Source: Methanocorpusculum sp.
Lineage (GTDB): Archaea > Halobacteriota > Methanomicrobia > Methanomicrobiales > Methanocorpusculaceae
Length of the DNA stretch: 21,526 nucleotides
Assembly (NCBI GenBank): GCA_029987245.1
Contig: DALTWG010000029.1
Span: 1-21,526, forward strand
Reading direction: 5' to 3'
Positions 1 through 7,066 of this stretch are shown here, in pieces. The translations under genes and the position numbers were made by a program. Every line of letters begins with the position of its first letter. The stretch's first letter is position 1. The notes beneath the pieces were generated by a model that saw nothing but the letters and a program-made list of their open reading frames with translations, was not told the origin of the DNA and made no database searches.

Positions 1-125
1 TGTTTTTTTTTATTTTTTTGTTTTTTTTTTGCTGTTTTCTTTTCTATTTTCATTTCTCTGTTGCTTTTTCTTTTCTATTTTTATTTCTCTGCTGTTGTTT
101 TATTTTCTTCTTTATTTTACTTTTT
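1..125. other. T-rich low-complexity tract, probable origin unwinding region
   Basis: This is an almost pure pyrimidine (T-dominated) strand with runs of T broken by CTG and TTCTCT. It contains an imperfect tandem duplication of about 31 bp: the 21-mers at 40-60 and 71-91 differ at one position. Such strand-asymmetric, easily melted DNA next to an ORB-like box and an orc1 gene is what archaeal origins usually show. The assignment as a duplex-unwinding element is inference from position and composition. The left edge may continue outside the window. Confidence 0.5.
29..91. repeat. Two-copy imperfect tandem repeat (31-32 bp) in the T-rich tract
   Basis: Copy 1 is 29-60 and copy 2 is 61-91. Both run TTGCT, then a T/C run, then TTCTATTTT, then ATTTCTCTG. 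They differ by small indels in the T run and one C/T change. The repeat is seen directly; its role is unknown. Confidence 0.7.
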
Positions 126-235
126 TAAACTGTAAAAAAGAAAACATTTATATTCTCAGAAGTCCAAAATACTAATGACTACTCAACCGGATTTTAAAAA
201 AAGTTACATTTTCCCCTACTCAACAAAACAAAAAC

Positions 236-256
236 TTCCACTCGAAATAAAGGGGT
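236..256 (+). promoter_or_regulatory. ORB-like origin recognition box, copy 1
   Basis: The core CCACTCGAAATAAAGGGG sits in a 21-bp stretch that recurs perfectly, as reverse complement, at 3442-3462. The layout (TTCCA, then a GAAA core, then an A run, then GGGG, followed here by TTCGGGG) resembles the ORB/mini-ORB elements bound by archaeal Orc1/Cdc6, which end in a G-rich string. It lies 187 bp upstream of the initiator gene start. Binding is inferred, not shown. Confidence 0.7.
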
Positions 257-304
257 TCGGGGCTCTCTCTCACAACCCACTCCTCAATGTACTTAATCAT
301 CCTG

Positions 305-314
305 CTTATATTTA
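305..314 (+). promoter_or_regulatory. Possible TATA box of orc1/cdc6
   Basis: TTATATTTAA stands about 130 bp before the chosen ATG, which would give a leader of roughly 100 nt. Another A/T-rich candidate, AATATATA near 420-428, is only about 17 nt from the ATG and therefore too close for a normal archaeal promoter. The assignment is weak. Confidence 0.3.
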
Positions 315-341
315 AACATCTGCAGCATTTCCATTTGCACA

Positions 342-370
342 CAACCTCTCTCTCAACCTCTCAACCTCTC
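342..370 (+). repeat. Three copies of CAACCTCTC before orc1
   Basis: CAACCTCTC occurs at 342-350, 354-362 and 362-370, within a C/T-rich stretch reaching to about 380. The rest of the 126-443 interval contains no credible gene. These short repeats may belong to the origin, or may be simple-sequence drift. Confidence 0.5.
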
Positions 371-443
371 TCCCTCCACTCGCAAGAGCTCTTTGTATAG
401 TGTTAAATCCTATGAGCACCAATATATAGTATTGGAACTCATC

Positions 444-1712
444 ATGGAAGAACAGCAACTGACTGAAGAAGCAAAACCACGCAATCTCTTCAGCAAATAT
501 CTCAATGGAAACAAGATTTTCAAAAACCGGGAGGTCTTGCGGCACAGCTACAGCCCCAAAGAACTGCCTCACCGGGATGAACAGATAGATTCCATCGCCG
601 AAATTCTGGCACCGGCTTTGCAGGGAGCAACACCATCTAATATTCTCATCTATGGCAAAACAGGAACCGGCAAAACTGCATGCGTTAAATTTGTCGGCGG
701 GGAATTAGAGAAAGAAAGCTCGGAATTTTCCCGCTGCAGACTGATTCACTTAAACTGTGAAACAATCGATACCCAGTACCGTGTTTTAGCTCAGATTGCA
801 AATCAGGTCACTGATAACGACAACCGCGCATCCGACAGAGTGAAAGCAGCTATTCCATTCACCGGATGGCACACCGACCAGGTGTATGAAGAACTCAAAA
901 AAGTTCTTGAACATACCGGCGGCTTACAGATTATCGTACTGGACGAAATTGATAAACTGGTGAAAAAATCCGGTGATGATACACTTTACAGTCTGACAAG
1001 AATCAACAGCGATCTCAAAAACGCCCGTGTCTGCATAATCGGCATCTCAAACGACCTCACCTTCAAAGACTTCCTTGATGCCCGTGTTCTTTCGTCTCTC
1101 TCTGAAGAAGAACTTATCTTCCCGCCGTACAACGCAGACCAGCTCAGAGACATCCTGCACCAGCGCGCATCTGTAGCATTCTGCGAAAACGTTGTTTCCG
1201 ATGAAGTCATCAGGCTCTGTGCTGCAAAAGCAGCACAGGAGCATGGTGATGCAAGGCGCGCGCTCGACCTGCTTCGTGTCTCCGGCGAACTTGCCGAACG
1301 CGAAGGAGCAGAAAGCGTTCTTGAATCCCATGTCAATGCAGCACAGGACAACATCGAAACAAATCTTATGAGTGAAGGGGTCAAGACGCTTACTTTGCAG
1401 AGCAAAGCCGTTCTTTGCGCTATGCTTCTTGCAGAAGCCTCCGGTCAGAAATATTTCAACAGCGGCATGGTCTGCAACATGTACCGTGAAGTTGCGCGCG
1501 GTATTGACCTTGAATCCCTTTCCAACCGGAGAATTACCGACCTCATTAATGAACTAAGCATGCTTGGCATTGTTACCACCCGCGTCGTTTCACACGGAAG
1601 ACACGGCAGAACTACTGAAATTCTCTTCAACAATGCAACCGGAGACATCCGCAGAGTAATAATGAGCGAGGAGCGGTTCCGCGACTGCCCGATTCTTAAA
1701 CCCCTCCTCTGA
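444..1712 (+). CDS. orc1: Orc1/Cdc6 replication initiator (AAA+ ATPase)
   Basis: This is an archaeal initiator that binds ORB boxes and loads the MCM helicase. The 422-aa product has Walker A GKTGTGKT at residues 71-78, Walker B IIVLDEID near 165, a sensor 1 stretch (IIGISND), a sensor 2 arginine motif (GDARRALDLL), and a C-terminal winged-helix region. Length is normal for the family. I chose the ATG at 444 because the frame extends upstream only to a TTG at 393, and that extra 17-residue segment looks unlike the family. No strong Shine-Dalgarno is present. Its position directly after an ORB-like box and T-rich DNA marks a probable origin. It is separated by 44 nt of A-rich DNA from the Lrp gene and may be cotranscribed with it. 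Confidence 0.93.
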   Translation: MEEQQLTEEAKPRNLFSKYLNGNKIFKNREVLRHSYSPKELPHRDEQIDSIAEILAPALQGATPSNILIYGKTGTGKTACVKFVGGELEKESSEFSRCRLIHLNCETIDTQYRVLAQIANQVTDNDNRASDRVKAAIPFTGWHTDQVYEELKKVLEHTGGLQIIVLDEIDKLVKKSGDDTLYSLTRINSDLKNARVCIIGISNDLTFKDFLDARVLSSLSEEELIFPPYNADQLRDILHQRASVAFCENVVSDEVIRLCAAKAAQEHGDARRALDLLRVSGELAEREGAESVLESHVNAAQDNIETNLMSEGVKTLTLQSKAVLCAMLLAEASGQKYFNSGMVCNMYREVARGIDLESLSNRRITDLINELSMLGIVTTRVVSHGRHGRTTEILFNNATGDIRRVIMSEERFRDCPILKPLL

Positions 1713-1756
1713 AATCCGAACAAAGAAAAAACAAAAAAAATAACCAGGTGAAAAAA

Positions 1757-2248
1757 ATGGACGACATAGACAAATGCATTCTGCAGGAACTGCAGAAAAA
1801 CTGCCGCACCCCGACAAAAGACATCGCGGTAATGCTTGAAATTACCGAAACAGAAGTCGAAACCCGCATTCAGTACCTGGCGGCATCAGGCATTCTGAAA
1901 AAATGCACCGCGGTAATTGATTATACAGCCGCCGGAAAAGACGATGTAACAGTAATTCTTTCGCTTAAAGTCACCCCGGAAAAAGGTCTCGGCTACGACG
2001 GCATTGCAGAAAAAATCTCCCGCTATCCGCAGGTTGAATCCATCGTGCTTCTTACCGGCACCTACGATTTCCAGGTAACCATCCGGGGCCAGTCAATGGC
2101 AGACGTCTCCCGCTTTGTTGCAGAACAGATTGCATCCATCGACGGGGTTCGTGAAACCATGACCCAGATTATTATGCGCACCTACAAGGAACAGGGCGTT
2201 GAGATGGCAAGACCGCAGAACAGAGACCGTCAGTTAATTACATTCTAA
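1757..2248 (+). CDS. Lrp/AsnC-family transcriptional regulator
   Basis: The 163-aa protein has an N-terminal helix-turn-helix (MDDIDKCILQELQKN, then DIAVMLEITETEVETRI) and a C-terminal RAM/AsnC ligand-binding domain (VESIVLLTGTYDFQVTI, about residues 65-145). It is expected to be an oligomeric regulator that responds to an amino acid. The ATG at 1757 is chosen over the in-frame GTG at 1748 because that GTG lies inside the AGGTGA ribosome-binding site at 1746-1751. It lies 8 nt upstream of an aminotransferase gene in the same direction, so a shared transcript is likely, with the aminotransferase pathway as a possible target. The C-terminal tail after about residue 145 is longer than the minimal family fold. 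Confidence 0.88.
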   Translation: MDDIDKCILQELQKNCRTPTKDIAVMLEITETEVETRIQYLAASGILKKCTAVIDYTAAGKDDVTVILSLKVTPEKGLGYDGIAEKISRYPQVESIVLLTGTYDFQVTIRGQSMADVSRFVAEQIASIDGVRETMTQIIMRTYKEQGVEMARPQNRDRQLITF

Positions 2249-2256
2249 GGCGCGAT

Positions 2257-3423
2257 ATGAGAAATTTTGTATCAAATGTAGCTGCAGAAATTCCGCCTTC
2301 GGGAATCAGGAAATTCTTCGACCTGGTTCTTACCATGGACAGCGACAAGGTTATCAGTCTCGGTGTTGGTGAACCGGACTTCGATACTCCGTGGCTTGCT
2401 TCAAAAGCTGCTATGACCTCCATCGAAAAAGGCATGACCATGTACACCGCAAACAGAGGACTGCCGGAATTATGCAGGCTCCTCTGCGATGACCTTGACC
2501 GCCGGTATCATACAAAATATAATCCGGCATCGGAAATTATTGTAACCACCGGTGTTTCCGAAGGATTCGATGTCGCCGTGCGTACCGTGGTAAACCCGGG
2601 CGATGAAGTCTTGGTTGTCGACCCCTGTTTCGTATCCTACGGGCCGGAAGTCCGCCTTGCCGGAGGAAAACCGGTTCCCCTGCCGTGTCCTGCAAAAGAC
2701 GAGTTCAAGGTAACGGCAGATGCGCTGATGAAAAAAATCACGCCGAAAACTAAGACGCTGATTATCAATTTCCCGAACAATCCGACCGGTGGTATCATGG
2801 ACAAAGACGACCTTAAGGCAATTTCCGATGTCATTGTTGACCATGACCTGTTTCTTATCTCCGATGAGGTCTATTCGGAACTGACCTATGAAGGTCACCA
2901 TGTTTCCCCTGCCTCGCTTCCTGAGCTCTGGGAGCGGACAATTACCTTGAACGGCTTTTCCAAGGCCTATGCAATGACCGGCTGGCGTCTTGGATATTTC
3001 TGCGCGCCAAAACAAATCTGTGACGCGGCGCTGAAGATTCACCAGTATGTTATGATGTCGGCGCCTACCGCGGCACAGTTTGCCGGTATTCAGGCAATGA
3101 AGACCTGTGAGGAGGCGAAAAACGAAATGATTGCGGAGTATCGCATCAGAAGAAACTTATTCGTGAAAGGCCTGAATGATATCGGACTTGCATGCCATAT
3201 GCCCAAAGGCGCGTTTTATGCATTCCCGTCCATTGAAAGCACGGGGCTTTCGGATGAGGAGTTTGCCGAGCGGCTCTTGAAAGAGCAGCAGGTAGCAGTT
3301 GTTCCGGGAAGCGCATTCGGCGAATCCGGAAAAGGCCATGTGAGGACCTGTTACGCGGTTGAACGGCGCAAACTGTATGAATCCATCCGGCGGATGGGTG
3401 CATTTGTTGCATCGCTGAAGTAA
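2257..3423 (+). CDS. Class I/II PLP-dependent aminotransferase (aspartate/aromatic type)
   Basis: The 388-aa fold-type I aminotransferase moves an amino group between an amino acid and a 2-oxo acid. Visible motifs are GVGEPDFDTP near 36-45, the Asn motif NFPNNPTGG at 171-179, ISDEVYSEL (PLP-contacting Asp and Tyr) at 201-209, the Schiff-base lysine K236 in NGFSKAYAMTGWRLGY, and the C-terminal carboxylate-binding Arg in HVRTCYAV. The length is typical. Substrate specificity cannot be read from sequence; aspartate, aromatic and alanine enzymes share these motifs. AAGG at 2248-2251 may act as a weak ribosome-binding site. The preceding Lrp gene is 8 nt away. The downstream end touches the polymerase promoter with its ORB-like box. 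Confidence 0.88.
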   Translation: MRNFVSNVAAEIPPSGIRKFFDLVLTMDSDKVISLGVGEPDFDTPWLASKAAMTSIEKGMTMYTANRGLPELCRLLCDDLDRRYHTKYNPASEIIVTTGVSEGFDVAVRTVVNPGDEVLVVDPCFVSYGPEVRLAGGKPVPLPCPAKDEFKVTADALMKKITPKTKTLIINFPNNPTGGIMDKDDLKAISDVIVDHDLFLISDEVYSELTYEGHHVSPASLPELWERTITLNGFSKAYAMTGWRLGYFCAPKQICDAALKIHQYVMMSAPTAAQFAGIQAMKTCEEAKNEMIAEYRIRRNLFVKGLNDIGLACHMPKGAFYAFPSIESTGLSDEEFAERLLKEQQVAVVPGSAFGESGKGHVRTCYAVERRKLYESIRRMGAFVASLK

Positions 3424-3434
3424 AAATAAAACAA

Positions 3435-3442
3435 TTTATATA
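3435..3442 (+). promoter_or_regulatory. TATA box of the DNA polymerase D small-subunit gene
   Basis: TTTATATA is 30-37 bp before the ATG at 3473, which predicts a start site near 3465 and an almost leaderless mRNA. It directly abuts the ORB-like box at 3442-3462. Confidence 0.6.
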
Positions 3443-3462
3443 CCCCTTTATTTCGAGTGGAA
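3442..3462 (-). promoter_or_regulatory. ORB-like origin recognition box, copy 2 (inverted)
   Basis: This is a perfect 21-bp reverse complement of 236-256, with plus-strand core CCCCTTTATTTCGAGTGG. The flanks differ on both sides, so the identity ends sharply, as expected for a protein-binding site. The two boxes point toward each other across orc1, lrp and the aminotransferase. This copy occupies the interval between TATA box and start codon of the polymerase gene, so initiator binding here could also block transcription. Confidence 0.7.
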
Positions 3463-3472
3463 ACTGAATCGT

Positions 3473-4939
3473 ATGGAAAAAAGAGAGATTGTCAAACGCT
3501 TTGCCGACGCAGGTTTTCTGGTGCATCCGGATGTAGTTACCTATGTTTTTGAAAATCAGAGCTCGGGCGTTATCGAAGGAATAATTTCCGCGCTTCCTTC
3601 GGGCACAATAGTGGTAACGCCCTCTCTTGTTTCAGGCATGGCGGTTCAGAGAAACGACAAGCTTTCCGTCGGTCTTTCTGATATTCCTTCGGTTATCAGC
3701 GGCCGCGAGGGAAATTCCATTCCGCTTGGAAACCCCGAGGATTCAGTGAAACTTTTCAAAAGCCGCTATGAGCTGCTGAGCAATATTCTCAAAGGACGGG
3801 TAAATCCCATTCCAATCGAGGCTCTTTTGCGCAATGCAAATCATTTTGCCGACAAAGACATCAGTATCTGCGGTATGGTGGTAAGTTTCAGCACAAGCAA
3901 AAACGGTCACCGTATCGTGGAAATTGATGACAGTACCGGTGCCATCAGCGTTTTGTTCCACAAAGACGATGAGAATTTCCATGAGGCGGAGCGCATTGTC
4001 TACGACGAGGTTATCGGCATAAAGGGTTCCATCCGCCCCAATCCCGGAGGACGCGGGGGAATGGTTTTTGTCAAACAGTTTTTCCGCCCGGACATTCCGC
4101 GCCAGCATGCGCCGTCTCTATCCAAAGAGCCCGGGAAGGTGTGTATGATTTCGGATGTGCATGTGGGTTCAAATACGTTTCTGCCTGATGCATGGGAGCG
4201 TTTTACCTGCTGGCTTGAAGAGCATCCGGAAATCGGCTATCTGTTAATCGACGGCGATGTTGTTGACGGAATAGGAATCTATCCCGACCAGGACAAGGAG
4301 CTTGAAATCAAGACGATTTTCGAGCAGTATGACCGTGTTGGCGAGATGCTTGCAGAACTCCCGAAGCACATGCAGATAGTTCTTGCCCCGGGCAACCATG
4401 ACGCGGTCCGCGGCGCGGAACCGCAGCCTGCGTTACCCGAAGAGTTCCGCTCCAAATTCCGGGACAATGTTACCTTTGTGGAAAATCCGGCGTCCGTCAG
4501 TATTCAGGGTGTTACCATTCAGATGTATCACGGCAGAAGCATTGATGATCTGATTAAGGCCATGCCGGGTGCTTCCTATGAAAAATCCGGCGAGGTAATG
4601 AAGGCAATGCTGCAGCGCCGCCACATGGCGCCGATTTACGGGCAGAGAACGCCGCTTCTCTCCACCGAGCCTGACCATCTGGTTATTAACAAGATTCCTG
4701 ATATTTTCCAGACGGGGCACGTGCACATCTCCGATATTATAAGATATAACGGTGTTCTTGGCGTCAATGCGGGAACCTGGCAGTCGCAGACGTCTTTCCA
4801 GAAGGAGATGGATATTAATCCGACGCCTGCGGAGGCGGTTGTGGTGGATTTGTCCACCCTTGAGTATGACCACTGGTGTTTCCTGGATAAAAAGGTCCAG
4901 CGGGTCATAATCGAGGGCGGGGTACATAAGCTGGTGTAG
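3473..4939 (+). CDS. polB: DNA polymerase D (Pol II) small subunit, DP1, with 3'-5' exonuclease domain
   Basis: This is the proofreading small subunit of the euryarchaeal replicative D-family polymerase. In the 488 aa an OB-fold (ISICGMVVSFS... to about 205) is followed by a calcineurin/Mre11-like phosphodiesterase. The metal ligands are all visible: ISDVHVG (D228, H230), IDGDVVDG (D262), APGNHD (N308, H309), YHGRS (H353) and TGHVHISD (H416, H418). The enzyme should therefore be catalytically competent. An N-terminal region of about 110 residues, usually used for protein contacts, is present. The gene is the first after the TATA/ORB-like element. The large subunit DP2 is not in the window. 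T runs at 4940-4946 and 4962-4967 follow the stop. Confidence 0.95.
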   Translation: MEKREIVKRFADAGFLVHPDVVTYVFENQSSGVIEGIISALPSGTIVVTPSLVSGMAVQRNDKLSVGLSDIPSVISGREGNSIPLGNPEDSVKLFKSRYELLSNILKGRVNPIPIEALLRNANHFADKDISICGMVVSFSTSKNGHRIVEIDDSTGAISVLFHKDDENFHEAERIVYDEVIGIKGSIRPNPGGRGGMVFVKQFFRPDIPRQHAPSLSKEPGKVCMISDVHVGSNTFLPDAWERFTCWLEEHPEIGYLLIDGDVVDGIGIYPDQDKELEIKTIFEQYDRVGEMLAELPKHMQIVLAPGNHDAVRGAEPQPALPEEFRSKFRDNVTFVENPASVSIQGVTIQMYHGRSIDDLIKAMPGASYEKSGEVMKAMLQRRHMAPIYGQRTPLLSTEPDHLVINKIPDIFQTGHVHISDIIRYNGVLGVNAGTWQSQTSFQKEMDINPTPAEAVVVDLSTLEYDHWCFLDKKVQRVIIEGGVHKLV

Positions 4940-4968
4940 GTTTTTTGGCGTGATGCCGGTGATTTTTT
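4940..4968 (+). terminator. T-tract terminator after polB
   Basis: Two T runs (TTTTTT at 4941-4946 and near 4962-4967) follow the stop codon in the 64-nt gap before the next gene. Archaeal termination typically relies on such U tracts. No strong hairpin is needed or seen. Confidence 0.35.
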
Positions 4969-5003
4969 ATCATTTGGTTTCCTATTATACTGTGTGAGGT
5001 TTT

Positions 5004-5606
5004 ATGGAACAAACAGAACTCGAAGATTTCAATGCATATGTCAGGGCACTTGAATTTTTAGCATCCGGCAGGAATCCTTTTACCGGTGAAAAACTCCCAG
5101 GCGATTCGATTCTCAATGATGTCAGACTGGTGCGCTGTTTTTTTACCGCGGCATCCCTGATGCGCGACTGTCTTGCATCCACTGAATCTGCTCAGGCATC
5201 GCAGACTGTTTCAACATCTTCCAGGCGTTCACACCGCAGGCGCAATTCGATTCCATTCTCTATTTCCGAGGAGCAGAAGCAGAATCTGCTTTCCCAGACG
5301 CCGGTAAAGATTTCTGCGTTCCGCAGTGCCATCCGTGAGCTGGTCGGTCAGGAAATGGCAGTGCCCCAGGCAGGAGAAATTACACAGTGGCTCGTGGAGC
5401 AGGGCTGTCTGAAGGTTAGCACAGAGATTATTCCGGGATTAAGTTCAAAGATTCCAACTGTCGAGGGCGAGGAACTTGGTATTTCATGCAGGGAAATCAG
5501 GACGCCGGAGGGGAAAAGGTATATGCAGTGTTTCTATGGAAAAGAGGCGCAGGAGTTTATTTTAGATAATATAGAAAATATTCTCGGATATCCGGGGGAG
5601 GAATAA
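5004..5606 (+). CDS. Hypothetical protein, 200 aa
   Basis: I do not recognise this protein with confidence. It has an N-terminal acidic/helical part with NPFTGEKLP at about 24-32, a pattern I associate loosely with small bacterial and archaeal conserved proteins. A Ser/Thr/Arg-rich linker follows (about 60-85, including SSRRSHRRRN). The C-terminal part is globular, with an SAFRSAIREL segment and a REIRTPEGKRYMQCFY beta-like segment. No membrane segment or signal peptide is present. The ATG is preceded by a good ribosome-binding site, GTGAGG at 4994-4999. It ends 17 nt before a long palindrome. Codon use and base composition resemble the neighbours, so it is probably real. Confidence 0.75.
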   Translation: MEQTELEDFNAYVRALEFLASGRNPFTGEKLPGDSILNDVRLVRCFFTAASLMRDCLASTESAQASQTVSTSSRRSHRRRNSIPFSISEEQKQNLLSQTPVKISAFRSAIRELVGQEMAVPQAGEITQWLVEQGCLKVSTEIIPGLSSKIPTVEGEELGISCREIRTPEGKRYMQCFYGKEAQEFILDNIENILGYPGEE

Positions 5607-5623
5607 GACTTTTCTGAGCGCAG

Positions 5624-5669
5624 TTCCACTGTACAAAAGTGCCCAACTGGGCACTTTTATACAATGGAA
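5624..5669. repeat. Long palindrome, copy 1 (22-bp arms)
   Basis: The inner arms are TGTACAAAAGTGCCCA and TGGGCACTTTTATACA around a 2-nt spacer (5630-5663). The match continues outward through TTCCAC / ATGGAA, giving 22-bp arms with two mismatches. Read as minus-strand RNA the mismatches would be G-U pairs. It lies just after the 200-aa gene and could be its terminator hairpin or an operator. It matches copy 2 at 5769-5802 almost exactly. Confidence 0.85.
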
Positions 5670-5732
5670 TGCCATTTTAAAAAATCGAAATACAACTATT
5701 ACTCCTCCTAATTTAAAATCCTGAGGATAAAT

Positions 5733-5743
5733 TAATATATTTA
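5733..5743 (+). promoter_or_regulatory. Probable TATA box of the first DUF4143 ATPase
   Basis: TAATATATTTA lies about 27-35 bp before palindrome copy 2, so transcription would begin at or near the first arm of that palindrome (about 5768). A second A/T-rich candidate, CTATATACTAT at 5750-5760, would start transcription inside the palindrome. Confidence 0.45.
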
Positions 5744-5768
5744 TCCATCCTATATACTATCATTCAAC

Positions 5769-5802
5769 TGTACAAAAGTGCCCATTTTGGCACTTTTATA
5801 CA
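5769..5802. promoter_or_regulatory. Long palindrome, copy 2, at the ATPase start
   Basis: TGTACAAAAGTGCC and GGCACTTTTATACA surround six bases. Both outer arms are identical to copy 1, only the centre differs. It ends 11 nt before the ATG at 5814, so it overlaps the expected transcription start and the whole leader. It could be an operator, possibly for autoregulation, or a leader hairpin affecting translation. Confidence 0.75.
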
Positions 5803-5813
5803 ACAGGCATACT

Positions 5814-7064
5814 ATGGAAATACAACGCGACCGATACTTACACGAACTCATCCTGCGCAAACACAACGGCTCCATCAAAGTGATAACCGGAATCCGCCGG
5901 GCGGGAAAATCCTATCTTCTCAACACTATATTCTGTAATTACCTCTTAAAAGAAGGAGTCAGAGAAGACCATATTATAAAAATTGCCTTCGACAATCCGA
6001 AATATGACAAATACCTTGACCCGAAAAAATTCCTCAGGTACATCGAATCCTGCATTTTGGATAAAGACATGTACTACATCCTGCTTGATGAAGTACAGCT
6101 CATGGAAAAATTTGAAGGACCGCTGAACGGACTTCTGTATATTGACAATGTCGACGTCTATGTTACCGGAAGCAACTCCAAATTCCTTTCAAAAGACGTT
6201 ATCACTGAATTCAGAGGCCGCGGAGACGAAGTACACATCTATCCTTTAAGTTTTGCAGAATTTATGTCGGTATATGAGGGTAGCAAATTTGACGGCTGGA
6301 ACGAATATACAACATACGGCGGACTCCCCGGCGTTATTTTGCGCAGCACCTATCCGCAAAAGACCAAATATCTTCAGGATTTATTCAAAGAAACCTATAT
6401 GGTGGATATTATAAACAGAAACGGCATCAAAAACACCGCCGAACTTGAAACTCTGGTAGATATTCTTTCATCAAGCATCGGCTCGCTTACCAATCCGAAA
6501 AGAATTACCGATACCTTCCTGAGTGTGCAAAAAACAAGCATCTCGGCGGTAACGGTAAAATCCTATCTGGATTATCTGGAAGATGCCTTTATTATCTGCG
6601 GCGTGAAACGCTTTGATGTACGCGGAAGAAAATATATCGGTTCCCCGCTGAAATATTATTTCGAAGATGTCGGCATCAGAAATGCCCGGCTCAATTTCCG
6701 CCAGCAGGAAGAAACCTATCTGATGGAAAATATCATCTATAACGAACTGCGCATGCGGGGATTTTCCGTCGACGTGGGCGTTGTAGAGAAAAAAGAACTG
6801 GTTGATGGAAAATCAGTGCGCAAATATTATGAGATTGATTTCGTCTGCAGCCAGGGATCACAGAAATATTATATCCAGTCGGCTCTTTCGATGCCGACGC
6901 CGGAAAAAGTCGAGCAGGAAAAACATTCGCTCTTAAACACGAAGGACAATTTCAAAAAAATTATTGTTGTTAAGGATTACATCATGCTCAAACGCGATGA
7001 AGACGGCATTACCACTATGAACATCTTCGATTTCCTTCTTGACGAACACAGCCTGGAGCGCTGA
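5814..7064 (+). CDS. AAA-family ATPase with DUF4143 C-terminal domain
   Basis: The 416-aa protein belongs to the AAA_14/DUF4143 group common in archaea and anaerobic bacteria, whose role is unproven. Walker A is GIRRAGKS (26-33) and Walker B ILLDEVQ (89-95). The C-terminal third (NELRMRGFSVDVG, then YEIDFVC, then YYIQSAL) has the spacing of a degenerate PD-(D/E)XK nuclease-like fold. I start at the ATG at 5814; the frame runs upstream to a GTG at 5778, but that lies inside the palindrome and adds no family-like sequence. It converges with the metE-like gene, leaving 2 nt between stop codons. A paralogous type of ATPase is at 14405-15766. Confidence 0.88.
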   Translation: MEIQRDRYLHELILRKHNGSIKVITGIRRAGKSYLLNTIFCNYLLKEGVREDHIIKIAFDNPKYDKYLDPKKFLRYIESCILDKDMYYILLDEVQLMEKFEGPLNGLLYIDNVDVYVTGSNSKFLSKDVITEFRGRGDEVHIYPLSFAEFMSVYEGSKFDGWNEYTTYGGLPGVILRSTYPQKTKYLQDLFKETYMVDIINRNGIKNTAELETLVDILSSSIGSLTNPKRITDTFLSVQKTSISAVTVKSYLDYLEDAFIICGVKRFDVRGRKYIGSPLKYYFEDVGIRNARLNFRQQEETYLMENIIYNELRMRGFSVDVGVVEKKELVDGKSVRKYYEIDFVCSQGSQKYYIQSALSMPTPEKVEQEKHSLLNTKDNFKKIIVVKDYIMLKRDEDGITTMNIFDFLLDEHSLER

Positions 7065-7066
7065 AT

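Noticed and set aside
393..443. TTG start for orc1 giving 17 extra residues
   Set aside because: There is no ribosome-binding site, and the extra residues are not typical of Orc1; the ATG at 444 fits better.
3442..3462. Attachment-site repeat of an integrated element (with 236-256)
   Set aside because: The copies are inverted, not direct, and the enclosed genes are core replication and metabolism genes; an ORB pair explains them better.
5624..5802. Insertion sequence or MITE ending in the two palindromes
   Set aside because: The 100 bp between the palindromes contain a normal promoter, no duplicated target was found, and both palindromes are complete in themselves rather than inverted ends of one element.
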